Under the pieces are notes generated by a model. The model was not told where the DNA came from. It worked only from the letters and a program-made list of their open reading frames with translations, and did not search any database. Positions 14,701 to 29,700 of a DNA stretch of 64,000 bases are shown here, piece by piece. The stretch is from Acanthaster planci (lineage: Eukaryota; Echinodermata; Asteroidea; Valvatida; Acanthasteridae). Numbering within the stretch: the stretch's first letter is position 1; each line of letters starts with the position of its first letter. Both the position numbers and the translations under genes were made by a program. Location of the stretch: positions 138,278-202,277 of the forward strand of contig NW_019091514.1 of assembly GCF_001949145.1 (NCBI RefSeq). The letters are read 5' to 3'.

Positions 14701-17700
14701 ACACAAGAGGTGTAGGAAAGTGCCACATCATCATTATTAGATCCGGTGGTACTTGACGGTCATCGATTATGTATCATTTACATCTTCGTACAGGTACTTC
14801 ACACTAATTCCTGCAAGATCTCTCTTCAGATGTTCAGCCTTTTGTTTTCCAGTTGGAAATGCGGCTGAAGTGAAGTTCAACACTACAGCCTCAGACTCTG
14901 TTACTTGCACACACAGCTCTAGGTTTATTAATTTTGGCATTTTGGCTGTGTCAATCCCTAACAGTCTCAAATCCTCCGATTTCAATATGATTTTACATAC
15001 ACCCTAGGGGGTTAGGGTTAAAGCCTGTTTGAATTGTCAAAACCTTGCAGTACTATGTATGCACAATCTTAAATGATACCCCTTCTATGCATTACAACAA
15101 AATTTAGACAGTGAAGTGCCACAGTATGAGATGGCTGAGTGTTATTGTCCAGTAAAAATTTTTGAAGGAATTGGCCTTACATTAATCTTCGCTTTTTAAA
15201 TTCAAATTGTACATGTATGTAAGGGGGGGTAGGCATTTACAGCATTTTTGTGACAGCACTATACATGTACCCTGTTTACGGTTCATGTACCATGATTAAT
15301 ATGGATACCAGTAGCCAGGATTCGGGTTTATATGTATCATGGTAAATCCACGACATGATACTGTTTTTTAAAAAGTGGAAAATGCTGATGTGTACATGTA
15401 CAACACTACAATGTGTACATTGGTGCTATACATACATGGTATAGCATGTTTATAATTGTGTTGACATTTTGATAATAAGGTACCTGTACCTGGTAGGAAC
15501 ACTTTACCCTGTTACTGGTTGTGGGGGGGGTAGTGATTCAATCAGTGTTTCTTTGTGTTGAATGAAACTCTTTAGTATTCTGCAACACTCAGACATCCCA
15601 TTGCACATGTCCCACACCCGTAAATCAAGAGGTTTTATGAGAATTCATGTACATTTCCCACACCCATGAATCAAGAGTTTATACAGAATTCATGACAGAA
15701 TGGGTACCCTTGGGTCCAATCCAAGCCTGTTCTTTCTATCGCTAGGGGCCTGAAACCAAAGATGGATGTGGACAAGAAAATCCTGTCAGGTTTAAAGGTT
15801 TGGCTGTCAGCTGCTGATAACCTTGATCCCCTCTTGACCCTGCCCTGTAAAAAAGTCATGTGACTGAACAATCAGACTCTGGGAATGAGTCTGTGCCAAG
15901 TTTTGAGATGCCTGTGACAAGTGCACATAGGCTGTTCTCTTGTCTGTATAATAGTTTGTGTGACATCATTGTCAGGGGAGAGTGCGTGTTTTGAAAGAAA
16001 GCAGTCTTGTGTTATGGATGGTGGTACATGGAGTCATTAGCAGTCAGTCAAATTCATGATTGATTAACATACATTTTGCAGGGAGTTTGGCTTTGCTGTG
16101 TACATTTAGCTTTTTGTAATGCAGAATTCAAGTTCTATTGTCCATAACTTCTGGCAAAGTTCTGGGGACCTCCTCGATGAAAAAAATCTCTACAGTAGTA
16201 TCAATAAGTACCCTTTGATGAGGCACTTCTTGGTAATACCTGTCACACACACAGTAAGTCAGCAAGGTTGAAATTGTAAGGTTCACATGTACCCGTACAT
16301 GTACGGTTTTTCCTAAAACCTTATTGCAGAAACTGATTACTGGCCAGTCAAAGTTCAACAGTGCCAAAAAGTCCACCATTGTCACCAGCCCAGGGGAACA
16401 ACCAGAAAAGGATTTTTGGGTTTCTGTGTCATCTTCAAGTTGTTCTTGAAGACCACCAAATATTTCAAAAAAATTCTCATCCATAAAGCCAAACCGGCCC
16501 CCAACAACCCCATGAGAACAACACAAAGAGCCTTCCCCTGCTCAAGTATGTCAGCCTACTTAATTTACATATAACTGATGGATACAGCAACCAACACTGC
16601 TTGTAGCTGATTCAAGTGTCCTGTGGGTAATGCTAACAAAAGCCACTGGTCACCCAGATCTAATGAATGGGCTCTTGACACCCTGAGAGAGCAGAGTCAT
16701 AAGAGTGTTGCCATTAAGCTGGTGCCATCAGTCTTTGAGTCTGTCTCAGAAAGTGGGCCAGAAGGGTGTTTGTAAGGAAGAAAAACTGTAGGCTCGGCTA
16801 GCTGTGGAGGCGCCTTGTCTTCAAGTTCCCAGTGGGGTTGGAGGCTAGTGTTTTTGTTTTAAAAGGGTCACTGAACACTTTGGAGGTTCACTGATTGGGA
16901 GTAAGCTTGTAAAGTGGAAACTTCTCCAATTTCTGGGTAGACTTGTGAAGTATCAAATGAACAATGTCAATCTCTTTGAACCATCAAAAAGCCTTTTGCA
17001 TTGTGGAAGAGATCTGCTTATCTGTTTTTATTTAGCTTTCTAAAAGATCAAGAACAAACAACTCTTTTGCAATGACCACACGGTAAAAAGCCCATTCTGA
17101 AAATGGAGAGCGGACAAACAGATGTAAGTTGGGAAACTACCGGTAGATCTTTCTCAACTATCATTTCATGAAGTTCACATTCTTCTCTTGCACTCCAGTT
17201 TCAATCACATTTTCATCAGGCAGACATTGCCACATGTAGGTCTCCTTTTTAAAAAAACTGATATCACCATGTACTCATGCACAGAGTATTTGGAGCCCAA
17301 GTTTCCATTCACAAATGAGATATGTTTATACTAGCACATGTAATTTGCCAAGTGACATTTCTAGTCTGAGTAGTGTCTGGGAGGCAGGCCTTGGGCCATG
17401 GATGAACTCCATTAATGCATGGTAAGTCTAGACACTTGTTTTGGCCTCAAGCGACACCTGCAAATCCTTGCATGGGTGATGCAAACATGCTTATCAAACC
17501 AAACAAGATACTTGCATGCTAGAAGAAGTCAGGGGGGATCCAGGACTTTTTATAAGGGGGTGGTAGGGCCGGAGATGAATGTCTCATTTTTGCAGACAAG
17601 CAGAAACAATGATGAAACATTATACATGACATACATTGTTTATTGTGGTATTGGTGCACATAAGTTATTTTTTCCTGTTATTTTCCTAATTTTTTTAATT

Positions 17701-20700
17701 CTTCGGCGGGGGGGGGAGTCTCAGAGTAGGGGGGGTCAGCCCCCCATCCCCTCCTGGAGGTTCAACCCCAAGCTGTACATGTTTTACTTCTCAATATTGC
17801 ATGCATTTGACATGCTTATGGAGTTCTCACTGGCATTGCTTGACTGTAAAATGCAAACCTTTTTTTTTTTCCATTTTTGCAGTGGGCATGAGAACTTTAC
17901 TGGTAAGGTGTAGAGATGTATCTGTCAAGTGGTCCCACCCACTTGTGTCTGATGTCTGTGGAATTTGGCTTGGGGTAAAATGGGCAGTATTGAAAGGGTG
18001 CATCAATAGGGATTAGTCTGGGATTAGGGCTGGAGAAAGCAGACTGATATCCAGGGATTGAAATGAAGTGGAGAAGGGCATATGATCCTGTGAAATGTCC
18101 TCTTTTTTGAAAGTGGAATTGGCTGTTTGTCTTTGGTTAAAAACAGGCAAGGTTACCAGCAAGATTTCCACTGCATGGGTGTTCGGGGGGGGGGGGAAGG
18201 AAGGGTGCTTGTCTTCCCCTCCCCAGCCCCAAGGGAAAGACTTCAAAAGGAAAAGAAAAAAGAAACAATAAAAGGAGATGGAAACACCATTCAAAATACT
18301 TTGGGTTAAACATCAGTGCTGATAATGCTACGCTTTATACAATTGCGTGCTTTCCCCACTGGCTGTATAGAAAAGTGCACGCACAGTGTGACATGATCAA
18401 TGCAGAGGCCTATTGACTCCCTTTCAGCGTTGATGGCTTGTCATTTTGCTGCCGGAGTGCTGTCCCCTACTCCCTACTCCCAGAAAGAGCTTTGGCTCCT
18501 CTGTCAAACTTGGAATTCTGAGCAAGGACGGCAAGGACCGGTGCTGGCAAAGTGTATCTTGAATGTTCTCAGAAAGTTTAATTGAAATGTAATTGAAAAT
18601 CACTCCATTTAAAATCAGTGCGTCTGTTAGAACTGCTTGAATTTTGTGGCGGTAAACATGAACATTGTCCTGAATTCCCAAGTATATTTCTTTGAAGTAT
18701 TGCTGATTGTGCTAACCATTCCCAAGAAATGTCCAAATACATATATACACATGTAGTTCCTCTTCCCTGAATGGCGTGGCCATAAACAGCTTTGAGAAGT
18801 GATTTTCTTGGAAGGTTGCCTCTGTCTCCATGATTTACATGTATAAGTCGAAAAGGAAAGCAGTCATCCAGATTGAGACCAGCTGTTCCCTAGGGAAAGT
18901 CCCAAAGGTTTCCCAGTCTCTGATAACAGACTGTAGGACTACTTGAAGGGCAAACAATCTACCAAAATTGTTTAAAATATGTCCTGAAATTTTATCTTTG
19001 AGTGTCAGATTACCAAGGCGATGCGGCTGTAGTTGCTGTCATGGTTTTGAGAGGTTGAAAACTAGAGTCTGGACTCTGTGTGTGGGTGGGTTTAGGACTC
19101 TGTGTGTGGGTGGGTTTCATGGGATCAGAGGAAGGTGGTACCACTTGTACTGTACCACTGGCAGGGAGGCCGTCTGTAATTGGCCACATTAAGGGGGGAG
19201 GGGACATTTGAGCAAGCCATGAGTAATGTTAGATTCCATGTTTACAAATTTAGAAAATTGGTTGCTGTGAAGTCGGTTAACACCTTTTTTTTTCTGGGAA
19301 ATTGTTAGAATGACGCAATGTGCTCTGTGGAGAACAGGAAGTGTTGAGAAGAAGGATTTGGCCTTTGAGCCAAAAAAATCGGGATGCCATCCAGACTGAT
19401 GTGTGTTACATGTCAAGGCTTGAAGAAGATGACACTGTGGTAGCTGAAGATGTTCTTTGACAGTTTACAGTGAGATGGAACATTTCCGGGCGTTTGTGGG
19501 TAGCTCACTGGCTCATCATCCTCCTATGGTTCCTGACAACAGTATGCATCAATCCACCATGATACTTGTACCCATTGAATTATGGGACATTTTTACAAGC
19601 TAGGCTTGGTTTGGGATAAGGGTCAAGTGAGGGCCCAGTAGCCAAAGTGTTTGGGTTGAAAATAAATAAATCGTTCCCATGGCAATTGGTTTTTACTGGG
19701 GGACCAGGTTCAGCTCAGTGACTCAAAAGTAAACTGTAAACAAAGGTTGTTTACATTGGGAACACCCTCAACTGTTTCAAAAAGTGCAAGAGCAAGAGTG
19801 ATTGATTTTCACCCTCCCTCTCCAAGTTGCTGTGGATTACAGAACTGAATCCACCAGTCCAGCAAGTAATCCATCACGTTAACAATGAATTGGAAAGATT
19901 TACATTGAGAGAAAGAACTGAATGTCAGGAAGGAGTGTCCTTGGTTGCCCTGCCCTGTCATTCAGTATTCCAGACTCAACCATTCATTGTCAACAAATTT
20001 GTCAGTGCTTGCCCAAATGTATGTACCGGAACAGTATTCAAATAGAATAATAAAGTTTTGTAAAATATATTGCACCCGTTTCAGACAGGCGATCTAGGGT
20101 TGCGCCAAACCAAATGGAATTAAGAGTGGCTCAGATGGACTCAATTAAATTTTGGTTTCAGACTTAATACATACATTTGCGTTGGGTTTTGGTCCATGAA
20201 AAGAGCAACATCTGAAACCCAGTCGCTCTGGTGTCATCCCAAGCTCCTTCAAGTGTCGATCTTTTGCCCGCTAGCACGCCTGGTCATTCTTAATTGTTTC
20301 AGACATTGAACTGCTGTACCTAAGTCAAAGTTTGCTTTTAATTTGGCTCAGCACAACTCGGAAACACCTGTCTGAAATTGGGGTTACAACCCTACTACAT
20401 GTACCATAGTTCAAGAGAAATTTGCCAATATGGACACCATTAGCTTGGAGGAGGGATTTGGCGAAAGATCCTTCCTATTATTTGACAGCAACATGAGACT
20501 TTTGTCTAGATCAGCACAGTTTGACTGCTTCCTAATACCTGTAAATGCCAACACAGGGTTACCCTTATTGTTTCTTGCAATGAGGAGTCAAGAGCCCCAG
20601 TTGTTCGACTGTAAACTTCATTAGGCCTTCGTTAGTCACTTAATGATAACGACTCAAAGTAATGAAGGTGGTCCCTACAGGTGTATGCCACGCAGGTGTC

Positions 20701-23700
20701 GGACGGAAGTCAACTGGAGCTTACATAACAGTGTGTTTGCCGACTGGTTCAGAGCCTGGCGCCAAACTTGTTAACGTTGTCATCATAGCTCATTACCTTG
20801 AAGCACAGAAGCTGAGTTCGTGTGTCTCTAAGTACACAAATTAATGAACCCTTAACAAAATCACATAGCCAGGCCGCGGGTGAGAAATACAAATATCAGA
20901 GTTGGGCTGCAGAAAATTTCTTCATGAGAAGAGGAATTGCAAAGCCTTTTCGCATAATGATGGCTAAAAAATTGATGCAGAAATTTCTGTTTTTGATAAA
21001 AATAATTACATCAGTGTGAAAAAGGGGTGATATATTTAGAACCTGAAATTTTGTGTTCCTGTTTGTTCTCAAAGTCTTCAGGAAAGCTCATGCAGTGTTT
21101 GTGTAGACCATGCCCCTCAAACAAATTTTTGGGCATCTTGGCCTGAAGGATATCTGATCAAATTAATTACGCCAAGAACGCTAACAAGGCGGAGGGACTG
21201 CCTAATTGCGCAGGGATTCTTGCTGCTATCGTTGGCAGTCAGGTTTGGTGAAGTGGGAAGGGGGTGCCGTCAACAACACTGCACTATCCTGTCTGAGTAA
21301 ACAGTGGCCTTGTGAAGTCTAGGACCCTGGATGTGTGATCAGTGATCAATAATGTCCAGGTAAATCTCCGCTTCTTCCAGTAATGGTCAGGTCTACAGAT
21401 GGGACAAATTCAAATTTGATTAAGCAAGAAAAAGAAATGATTAAAGCAATTTGTCATGTTGCCTGTGCTACTTGTACATGTCCATGGTTCAAAACCAATT
21501 TCAGTGTCCCATTCCACTTGGCAAATCTTGCCTGAAGTATCACCTCAGGCTTGGCAGTACCAGTAGTTAAGGTCAGTTGTGCTTTGCTAATGCAACTGCA
21601 GTGCGTGTATTTAAATGACTGGTTGAAATTAGTTTACCTTGTGTTACTCTTTGAGTGCTTGTTTGTACTTTGTGGAGAATGGTTATAGTTTGTTGATACT
21701 TCTACAAGCTTCTTTAAAAGTAGATGGGCAGTGGGTAAAGAATGTTGCCTTTGATTCAGAAAAATTCAGTCACGTTTAGTGTTGGTTGACACGAACTACT
21801 AGTGGTAGCTATGCGTGTACTGTAGGGATTCTTCTGTCTTTGCTCACACACCCGCGAAGCCAGTGACATTGGGATACGCAGCTGTGCTGAGCACGTAAGA
21901 CAATCCGCCTTGCTGTATAATTTTACCACACCATTTGTTTGAAAGCTGACTCAACTGTCTCTGTAATAACCGAGAAAGGCTCCTGCTTTATTTCAGCTTT
22001 GGAGTCGGTCACTCAGATTCAGTTTTGTAGGCATGGTTAAATTTCACATCTGAAATTCACGGATCAATACAGTATTTTCATGAAACTCACATTCTTTGAT
22101 TTCGCCATTCAATCCCTCTCTGGAAACACAATACAGCCTCCGCTATGAGGGGGATAAACTAAGACTGACTCAGCTGAGGTTTAATTGGACAACTGTAAGG
22201 AAGCCAGGCTAGAATCCATCCCGTACAGGCAGCTATGGTACAGTATCTGCGTCCCCATCTATTACCGCCTGCTGAGTGGGGCAGGTACCAGGCACCACAG
22301 GGAGTAACTTTAGCTCTAATAAAACATCATGGAGGTGCCCTTCTTGTAATTGATGCCTGGTGGAAAATATCCATTTAATGAATGGAGTGGTCCTGAGGAG
22401 CCCACAAAAATATAATCAGGGACAATATCGCAGGGGCATGGGGCAGGTAGAGGTGATGAAGGGGAATATATTGGGTTTAGCGGTGGCAACGCTTGTAAAA
22501 ACACAACGATAATGGAGAGACCTGCAGGTGTAATTGCAGTATAGACGGCTGCAAACATGATGTCCTAGTAGTCCCTATTACAATGGGTTTCAGCCGCTGA
22601 GGGGTGGGGCAGACTCTTTACCCCCCCCTCCCCCATGGGGAAACAGATAAGGTAACCCTTTATAGTTGCCTGCATGCGTAAGCCTCTCGTCCACATCTCA
22701 AGCCACCTTGGGCAAGGCATGTATCCAAAGTTGCCCCTGTAATACACCATTCAAAAAATAACATCCTGTGGATGGAAACTTGCAGCTATTTTATAAAAAC
22801 CTCACTCTGTTACCTTGAGTGGCATAGTGATTTGATAGTCCCTCAGAGATGTTTTTCCAGCTCCGGTCATTGTAATTTTTTAACAAGGTCACAAAACTTG
22901 GCTTTCATTTAAGCCCTCAGGAATGTTACATTTGATGTACGACTCAAATGTGATACATCCGGGAATATCGGGTATCCCACTGATTTATGTTAACATGGAG
23001 TAATGAATCTCTCGGGAGATACAGTATGTCAGTGTTTTCCCTCCCAACAGGTACATGAACATGCCAACTGTTTCAACACAGAATTTTCAGTTATTCAGGT
23101 TTCCGCTTGTTTTGCCTTTCTAAATGTAGGGGATAAAGAGAGGATATATATACGATAAAAGTACCGGGTACATAGACACATTGTCATCAACATGTTGAGA
23201 AATGATATCTTATGCATGTAGATGTTGTGCATTGCTGGCATCTCCATGGTGTCTCAGAGGCTGTTTTTGTTACTGTAGTTTAGTTACAACAAAGGCAAAA
23301 AGTTAAACTTGTGCCTGTCCCAGCGATAAAAAACTCTTGCCCTCTGAGGAAACGCTAATGCATAACCTCTACATCTACAATTCTGAAAATTTAATGGAAT
23401 CTAAAGTGAAAATATTTTCAAAACGAGAGACCCTACCTCGGAAATTCAAAATAAAAGTGAGAAAGGCAGTGTGTGACTAAAACTACCATATCTTCATACA
23501 TGTACTAGTGCCATAAAAATGGTTAGTTTGAACCCTACCGCCAGCCAATAGAAATTTGATTAGATCAACAAGACTGAATTTATTATGATATACTCCTACA
23601 CACACATCATAGCTCTGACCAGCAGGGGTTGCAAATTGAATTTCTTGGTTCTTCTAATCCCTCCCTAACCGACCAATAAACCAATCGTTTTTCTTGGCAC

Positions 23701-26700
23701 ATTCTGTTCCAGATCCAGAACTTGAAGTTTTTTTTAATTTGCCTCGTGTCATGGTGGTTGGGTAGGATGCAAAATCCAGCCGTGTGACAGCATAAGTAAT
23801 GGAAACTCAGACAGTTTCTCGCTCATATTGTCATGGACATGCATGGTAATGTGCTGACTACTGTGGATTGACCTTGTGAATTTTTTTCACTAATTTTTTT
23901 TCCTACCAGTGGAGTCATTCATGTACATGTGACTATCTCTGTCATTTTTCTGAAAACTGTGGAGCCCAATTTTTTATACTCCATTCGGTTTTTATGAATT
24001 ACCGGTATCTGGATTTGAAATGAAGTTGCTGTCAGGATTTTGGTTTTCAGTTTTAACTATTAACATCTCTTACTGTTGCTGATGTGTGGAGAATACCCTT
24101 GCTTTGGAAATACATTGTATTGTGAGAGCTCTCTAAAAATTATTCCATTGAGAATCAATCCAGGGCAGTTTTGGCAAACGGTGCACACAGTGTTCATGTG
24201 TTATAAATTGACACAATGTATGCGACTGCAACAAAAAAATTTCTAAACTTCAAGTTCAAAGTACCGTAACTGCACTTTTTCTTGTTCATCAGTAGGTAAA
24301 GTACATGTACTTCAATACAAGTACTCCTGTTTTCTAGTGAACAGTGGTGTTGAACGTACTTAAGTGCACACTCTTGTCCATGAATTTAACCTGCATGTGT
24401 GTCTTTCCTTCTGGCTTGTGCATAACCCTTTCATCAACTTGAAAACCAATATCAAATAATGTCCTTGGCAAAGCCCTTGAAATTTGTTTGCTCTTCTTTG
24501 GTTGAAAAAAGAAAAAAAAGTTTTTCATTAATCATCTTTGATGGAGACGGACCGGCGTGTTGTCATCAAGATGTCGAAGTTGGATTAATCAGGGGTTGAT
24601 CAAACTTCAAAGGAGTCATTCTGTATTCATGTGCAGTAAATGTTGGTAAGAAAAAGAGAGTGAACTGAACTTGCTGTAATGAACTCCCAGTGAAGAAACA
24701 CCCCAATACATGTATATGTTTACCTTCTGTGATCATCTGTGGTTTTTATTTTTTGAAATTGGAGTAAATGTCGGAAGCCGTAGCAGTTAGCGGAAGTGTG
24801 CGTTTCAGTTTGTGTGTGTATCATTGATGCACGTGCATGGGTGAACTCTGGAAATACCTGACTCTGGTGTCAGTGCATGTTCATGTGGTCAGGGCAGTTG
24901 TTTGCATTTAAATAAAAAGTGTTCTTGTAAATCTTTCTGGCAAGGAGAGTTAAAGAAGAAACAGTTCGTTTAACCTGAGTGATCTTGTATTATTTGCAAA
25001 TTAATCTTTTTCATTTTTTCCATTTTCAAATTAACTACCAGTTGCGAACTTAACAGATTTTTTGCACCTGTAAAAGATGAACAAGTTAACAATTTACCAG
25101 TGGGGTTATGTACCACTTTTTTTCTGATTTTCTGTCCAATGGTTTGAAGCCCGGGACTTTTTTTTATGGTGGTAGCCTTAGTTTGTGAAGGCAGATCACA
25201 AATGAATGTAAGATTGATGGAGGAAAGAGCAGGGTTGTGTAAGATTAAGACAAGATAAACTTTCACACTTACTCTACATGTACATCACAGATGTGGTGTA
25301 TGGTATAATTGCTCAATCTTGAGTGTAGCTGAAGACATTCTGTTTGGTTATCTGCTCAGGCATAGAGCTGCCATCACGTGCCAACATGGCCCGCAATGCA
25401 CATAGCACACCCTGACTCAGGCACATCTGTGAACTAATGAAAGGATTGTGGGCCAGATTTTGTTTCAGGGGGTAATTGGAAACAGGACATGTCCATAGTC
25501 TGAATTCTCTGGTCTCTTGGTTGTATCCATGTTAGGACAGGACTGTGCTTGCCTGGTATTCCAAAGGGCTAGGATGTAGTGAATTTGTATCTCATTTAGT
25601 ATCTGTTATCAGTAGTCTTCCAAGCATATTTAAATTTTTCTCCAATAATGTATCTGTGATGATATATTGTAATGAAACAGTACTAGAAATTACAATGTAA
25701 ATAGTAAAAATATGTAGGAAATCCCCCCCCCAAAAAATGGAAAATAAATAAAAATTGGTTGCTGGGGGAAAAAGAAGCAGGTGGAGACGAGAGTCTACTT
25801 CATTTACTTACTTGGTTAATAGGTGAAAATGAGGACTATTAGACACCATCTTGCTTTGTACACACTGCTTACATGTGGCATAATAGATCTGTGATTGCTT
25901 AATCAATTGCACCAAGTTTTTTGTACATACAGTACACAGAGTTAATAGCTTTTCCCTATATAAAATGGGAAGTCCAAATTCTTTGGTGTCCAGAAAAAAA
26001 AACAAGTTGTAACTCTTGAAAGCAAATACCGGTGTGATGCACATGTGAAAAGGCACCACATAACTACTGGCAGGCTTGCATCATTTGTCACCTTGAGGCA
26101 GATCGATTTGTCAACTCAACCCCTGTGCAGTATGTGGGACAGAACATGCAAGCAAGAAGCTGGGACAAGTTTCCCCGTTTTGCTGCTTTTATTGATAGAA
26201 GAATTCCAATTAAACATTTCTTGTATTGGGAAAAATAGCAAGTAGAAACCGTCTGATACTGAACATCTTTTTGTTAAGTTAGCAGTATTGAAATGGCACA
26301 GTACTAGCTTTAATCCTTTTTGCATGATGTAGAAATCTGAGCCCAAGCTGTGATTGGATTGTCACTCAAAAAACTCGATGCCATTGGCACGTCAATACGT
26401 GATAGGCACTAACAAAGAGAAGAGCTCAATGTCATCAGAACTGTACATGTACCTGTATATTACACAGATCGTCATTAGCCGTGCGTATTACGTTCACTTT
26501 GAGATCATGAGTAATACTGAGTCATCTTATTCCGAGACATCTCTCTCTGTCTTCCCTGGGCCCGGACTACCCGGGTGGGGAGGGGGACTGATTGCTTGCT
26601 TTGCAGAATGTTGGCCTGGCATTCGGTCATTATGCCCGACAGGTATCGCTCTTTGGACCTGAAGATGAATAGTGGACAAGAGAGTGCACCTTGGGAATGT

Positions 26701-29700
26701 GAATTTCCCCGGGTGCAATGAACGCATGCGGAGCGTGTTAGGAAGAGGTTTTTGAATACAAGGCAATACAAATAAGTCAGATAATAACACTTCGTCAATA
26801 TTTACCTGTAGATTCTTAAAACTTGTAGACTGCAGTGTTAAAATACACTGGTAATTGATTCACTTAAATTTACTCGGAGAGGATGATAAAAAAGACATTT
26901 TCGTGTTACATCACTTGTATATGAACTGGGTTGACTTCATTAGCCAACTTGCCGACTCGCCAAGCAGAATACACATGTAGTTCAGCACAGGCCATGCTCA
27001 AATGTCGTAATTTTTGTATGTATAGGCCCACATGCAAACATGAACCAGTATATGTAGCTAGTCTGTGGCAAAAGTTGATTTGTGCTTATGATTGAAGAGA
27101 AACATTGCTAAAATTGTTTTTTCTCTTAAACACACTCAAAACCACCACTGATATTTAAAAGCATTTAAATGACAACAGTCCTACCTGCATATTTGATCTA
27201 TGCCAGGTCTTCTGTCGGCCATACAGTGTTTCTGGCATTTAGATTCCTTGCATTGTGCGCTTATTTTCTGTCCTGAAGAATTCTGATCCTTGAACCAGAG
27301 CAGCGTGGCAAACAGCATGAACCATCTGCCACAAGATCCTAGAGAGGATGACATTTGAGGGGAAGGTATGGAGTGTTCAGGAAAAACACAGAGAGAGAGA
27401 GGGAATATGAAGAAGTTGAGTGTTAACGTCAGGGTCTGAAAAGCCAAGCCATATGCTGACCTGAATTGGCTTTGAACCCAAGTCATAGTAATGCAATGCT
27501 GATGCTGCCTGATCTCTGACTACGTGCTGTCTTCCTTCCTGCCGTGGGAGGTGGCCAAGGTTCGAATTCCACCCTGGTCGACACGTGGAATTGATCAACT
27601 GTGGGCATTAGAGTAATATTGCGTATCTCCTTTTCCAAACTGGGTAGGGTTTTATTCGCTTACCGAATACCGCTACTGGAAATGCCTTTTTTTTTTCCAT
27701 TTTCACCGGATTCTGAAAAAGAGATGTAATGCGCAAGCTACCAGCAATTACACGAATAAAAGAAACACAGATTCCATTGTTAAACCTTGTCTTGCACTTT
27801 GGTTGAACACTCGTACATACAGTGCACTTATGGTAGCATCCTTGACAAACTTTCTGATGGTACCGGGTATATTCTGGAACATTGTTCAGGTACTGCGGTA
27901 CATGTGTGTACTTGTAGTTTAGTTCAGATTGGTCCAGATTGCTCTGTTGACATGAACTACCTGGTAAATTATAACATGCCCGACATGGATCAAATCTTTA
28001 TGATGGATGCATTGGAATTGAGGACCTTATTACATACACACACAGAAAAGTTTTAGCTGCACTTTGTGATATCTGCCATTGCCATAAGTTACATTTACTT
28101 AAAGTTTCAAGAATCATTTTGCCATGAAATGTGTAGAAGCTCCGAATCAGATTTTTGAAAATGTGAAAGATCTTTCAATGCGTCTTGCCATAATAGCATG
28201 TACCTAAAGACGTTACTACATGTTGCGGGACTGTGGTTGCCAGGGGATGATCTACATTGTAGCCTGAACCAAAGTAATAATACAAGGACCCGTTACTGAT
28301 ACTTGAAGGAATAATGCTGTAATTAGGGAGGGTAGTATGCCATTCCTGTGGGCAACGCTGCTCCTTGTTAATGATTGATATCAGCGATGATAAATGACCA
28401 CACAGCTACTGGAATTGTATTGGTGTGCCATTACACTGCTCTGCTGGGGTTCCTTGTCATATTGCAGTAGGGAGTGGAGGGTCTGTGTTTTGGCAGGCAA
28501 ACATCTCTCTTAGGGGGGTGGAAGGCAGAAGCTTAAATTGTTGGCTTCGTTCTTTTCATTCTGTGGTTTTGAACCAGATTGAAAAATGTATGTACTGGTA
28601 CTGTATCTGTTTTCGACACCTGATTTTTGTAACCTTGGAAACCTGAGTTTTGAAAATCAAGTTTGATCTCCAGAAGCAGACAAAGTGTCATGTCATACTT
28701 AGCTGAGCAAAATCTGACAGAGAACCAGACAAAAGTGGCATCGGTCATGCATGACTTTCTTGGCTGGTATCCCTTGTTCAGTAATGTTTATGATAAGAAG
28801 CTCAAGTGATACTAGTTACCTTGACTTTAATACTGACTGGGTAGAGATGTTCCTTTTAGCTGGTCCAAACAGGGTTGCATATGTTAAAATGCAGACCCAG
28901 CTTTGTATTTCTGCTGGACACCTTTCTGAATTTGATCAAATCTTCCAGTAAGCAGGAAACCAATGTTGAGTGCCGTGAGTGTTGGTCCCTTTGAAATGTA
29001 CCCGTACACTTAGAAAATAAATTTACCGTCTCTGACATCTGAACGTTTCCGTAAAATTGATTGAAATGAATCACATTGAAGAGCTAGATTACCTGATCAT
29101 CAACTTTTGCTCAGGTCATTCCTGTGTGCTGTTTCCCCAAGTCTCTAATATTTCGGCGGTGAACAAATATTTACAGTACCCTCCATCATAGATGTGGATA
29201 TGCTTCAAATGGGTCATACATGTAGATAGCTGAGATCATAACTCATCTTTGTGTAGGAACATGGTATGTGCATGCATGTCATAAATCAAATTTGATTAAG
29301 GTGCTGGCAGTCGGGACTTGTTTGTGTGTGAAGTGGATACCTCAATAAACTCTTATAGCTGGAGAAGCAGTTTAAAATCGAGGAGTTGGTTGTTTTCTGG
29401 TCACGCAGAGTTTGGTTGGTTTCACAGTTTGCCGAGGTTAAGGAGTCCGTGCAGTTTTTAATGAGGGTCCTGCAACAAGTTGGTATCCTGCAAATCATAG
29501 CAACAAGTCACTCATTCTCCCTAACGCACCAAGATCCTTGGAAATCCATCTTCTTGTTTGGGAAGATTTTGTAAGGATGATAAAAGTACGTGTATGGGTA
29601 GATCCTCAGTAATATGTTAAGAGTAACTGTAAGTGTGCCATAGGTTTCCTACGTGTTGGTGGATTTTGGAGGATTCAGAAAGGTTGCAAGCAAAAGTGTG

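Noticed and set aside
16128-16526. 132-codon minus-strand open frame in the large intron
   Set aside because: No recognisable domain or splice-supported extension; it is interrupted by typical intronic TACATGTAC words.
17419-17913. 164-codon plus-strand open frame
   Set aside because: It overlaps a MITE-like element and has G-run-derived and low-complexity residues, with no family resemblance.
27450-27600. tRNA-like words GGTTCGAATTCC and, on minus, GGGTTCAAAGCC
   Set aside because: They may be an old SINE relic, but box A is unclear and the body seen in the two accepted SINEs is missing.
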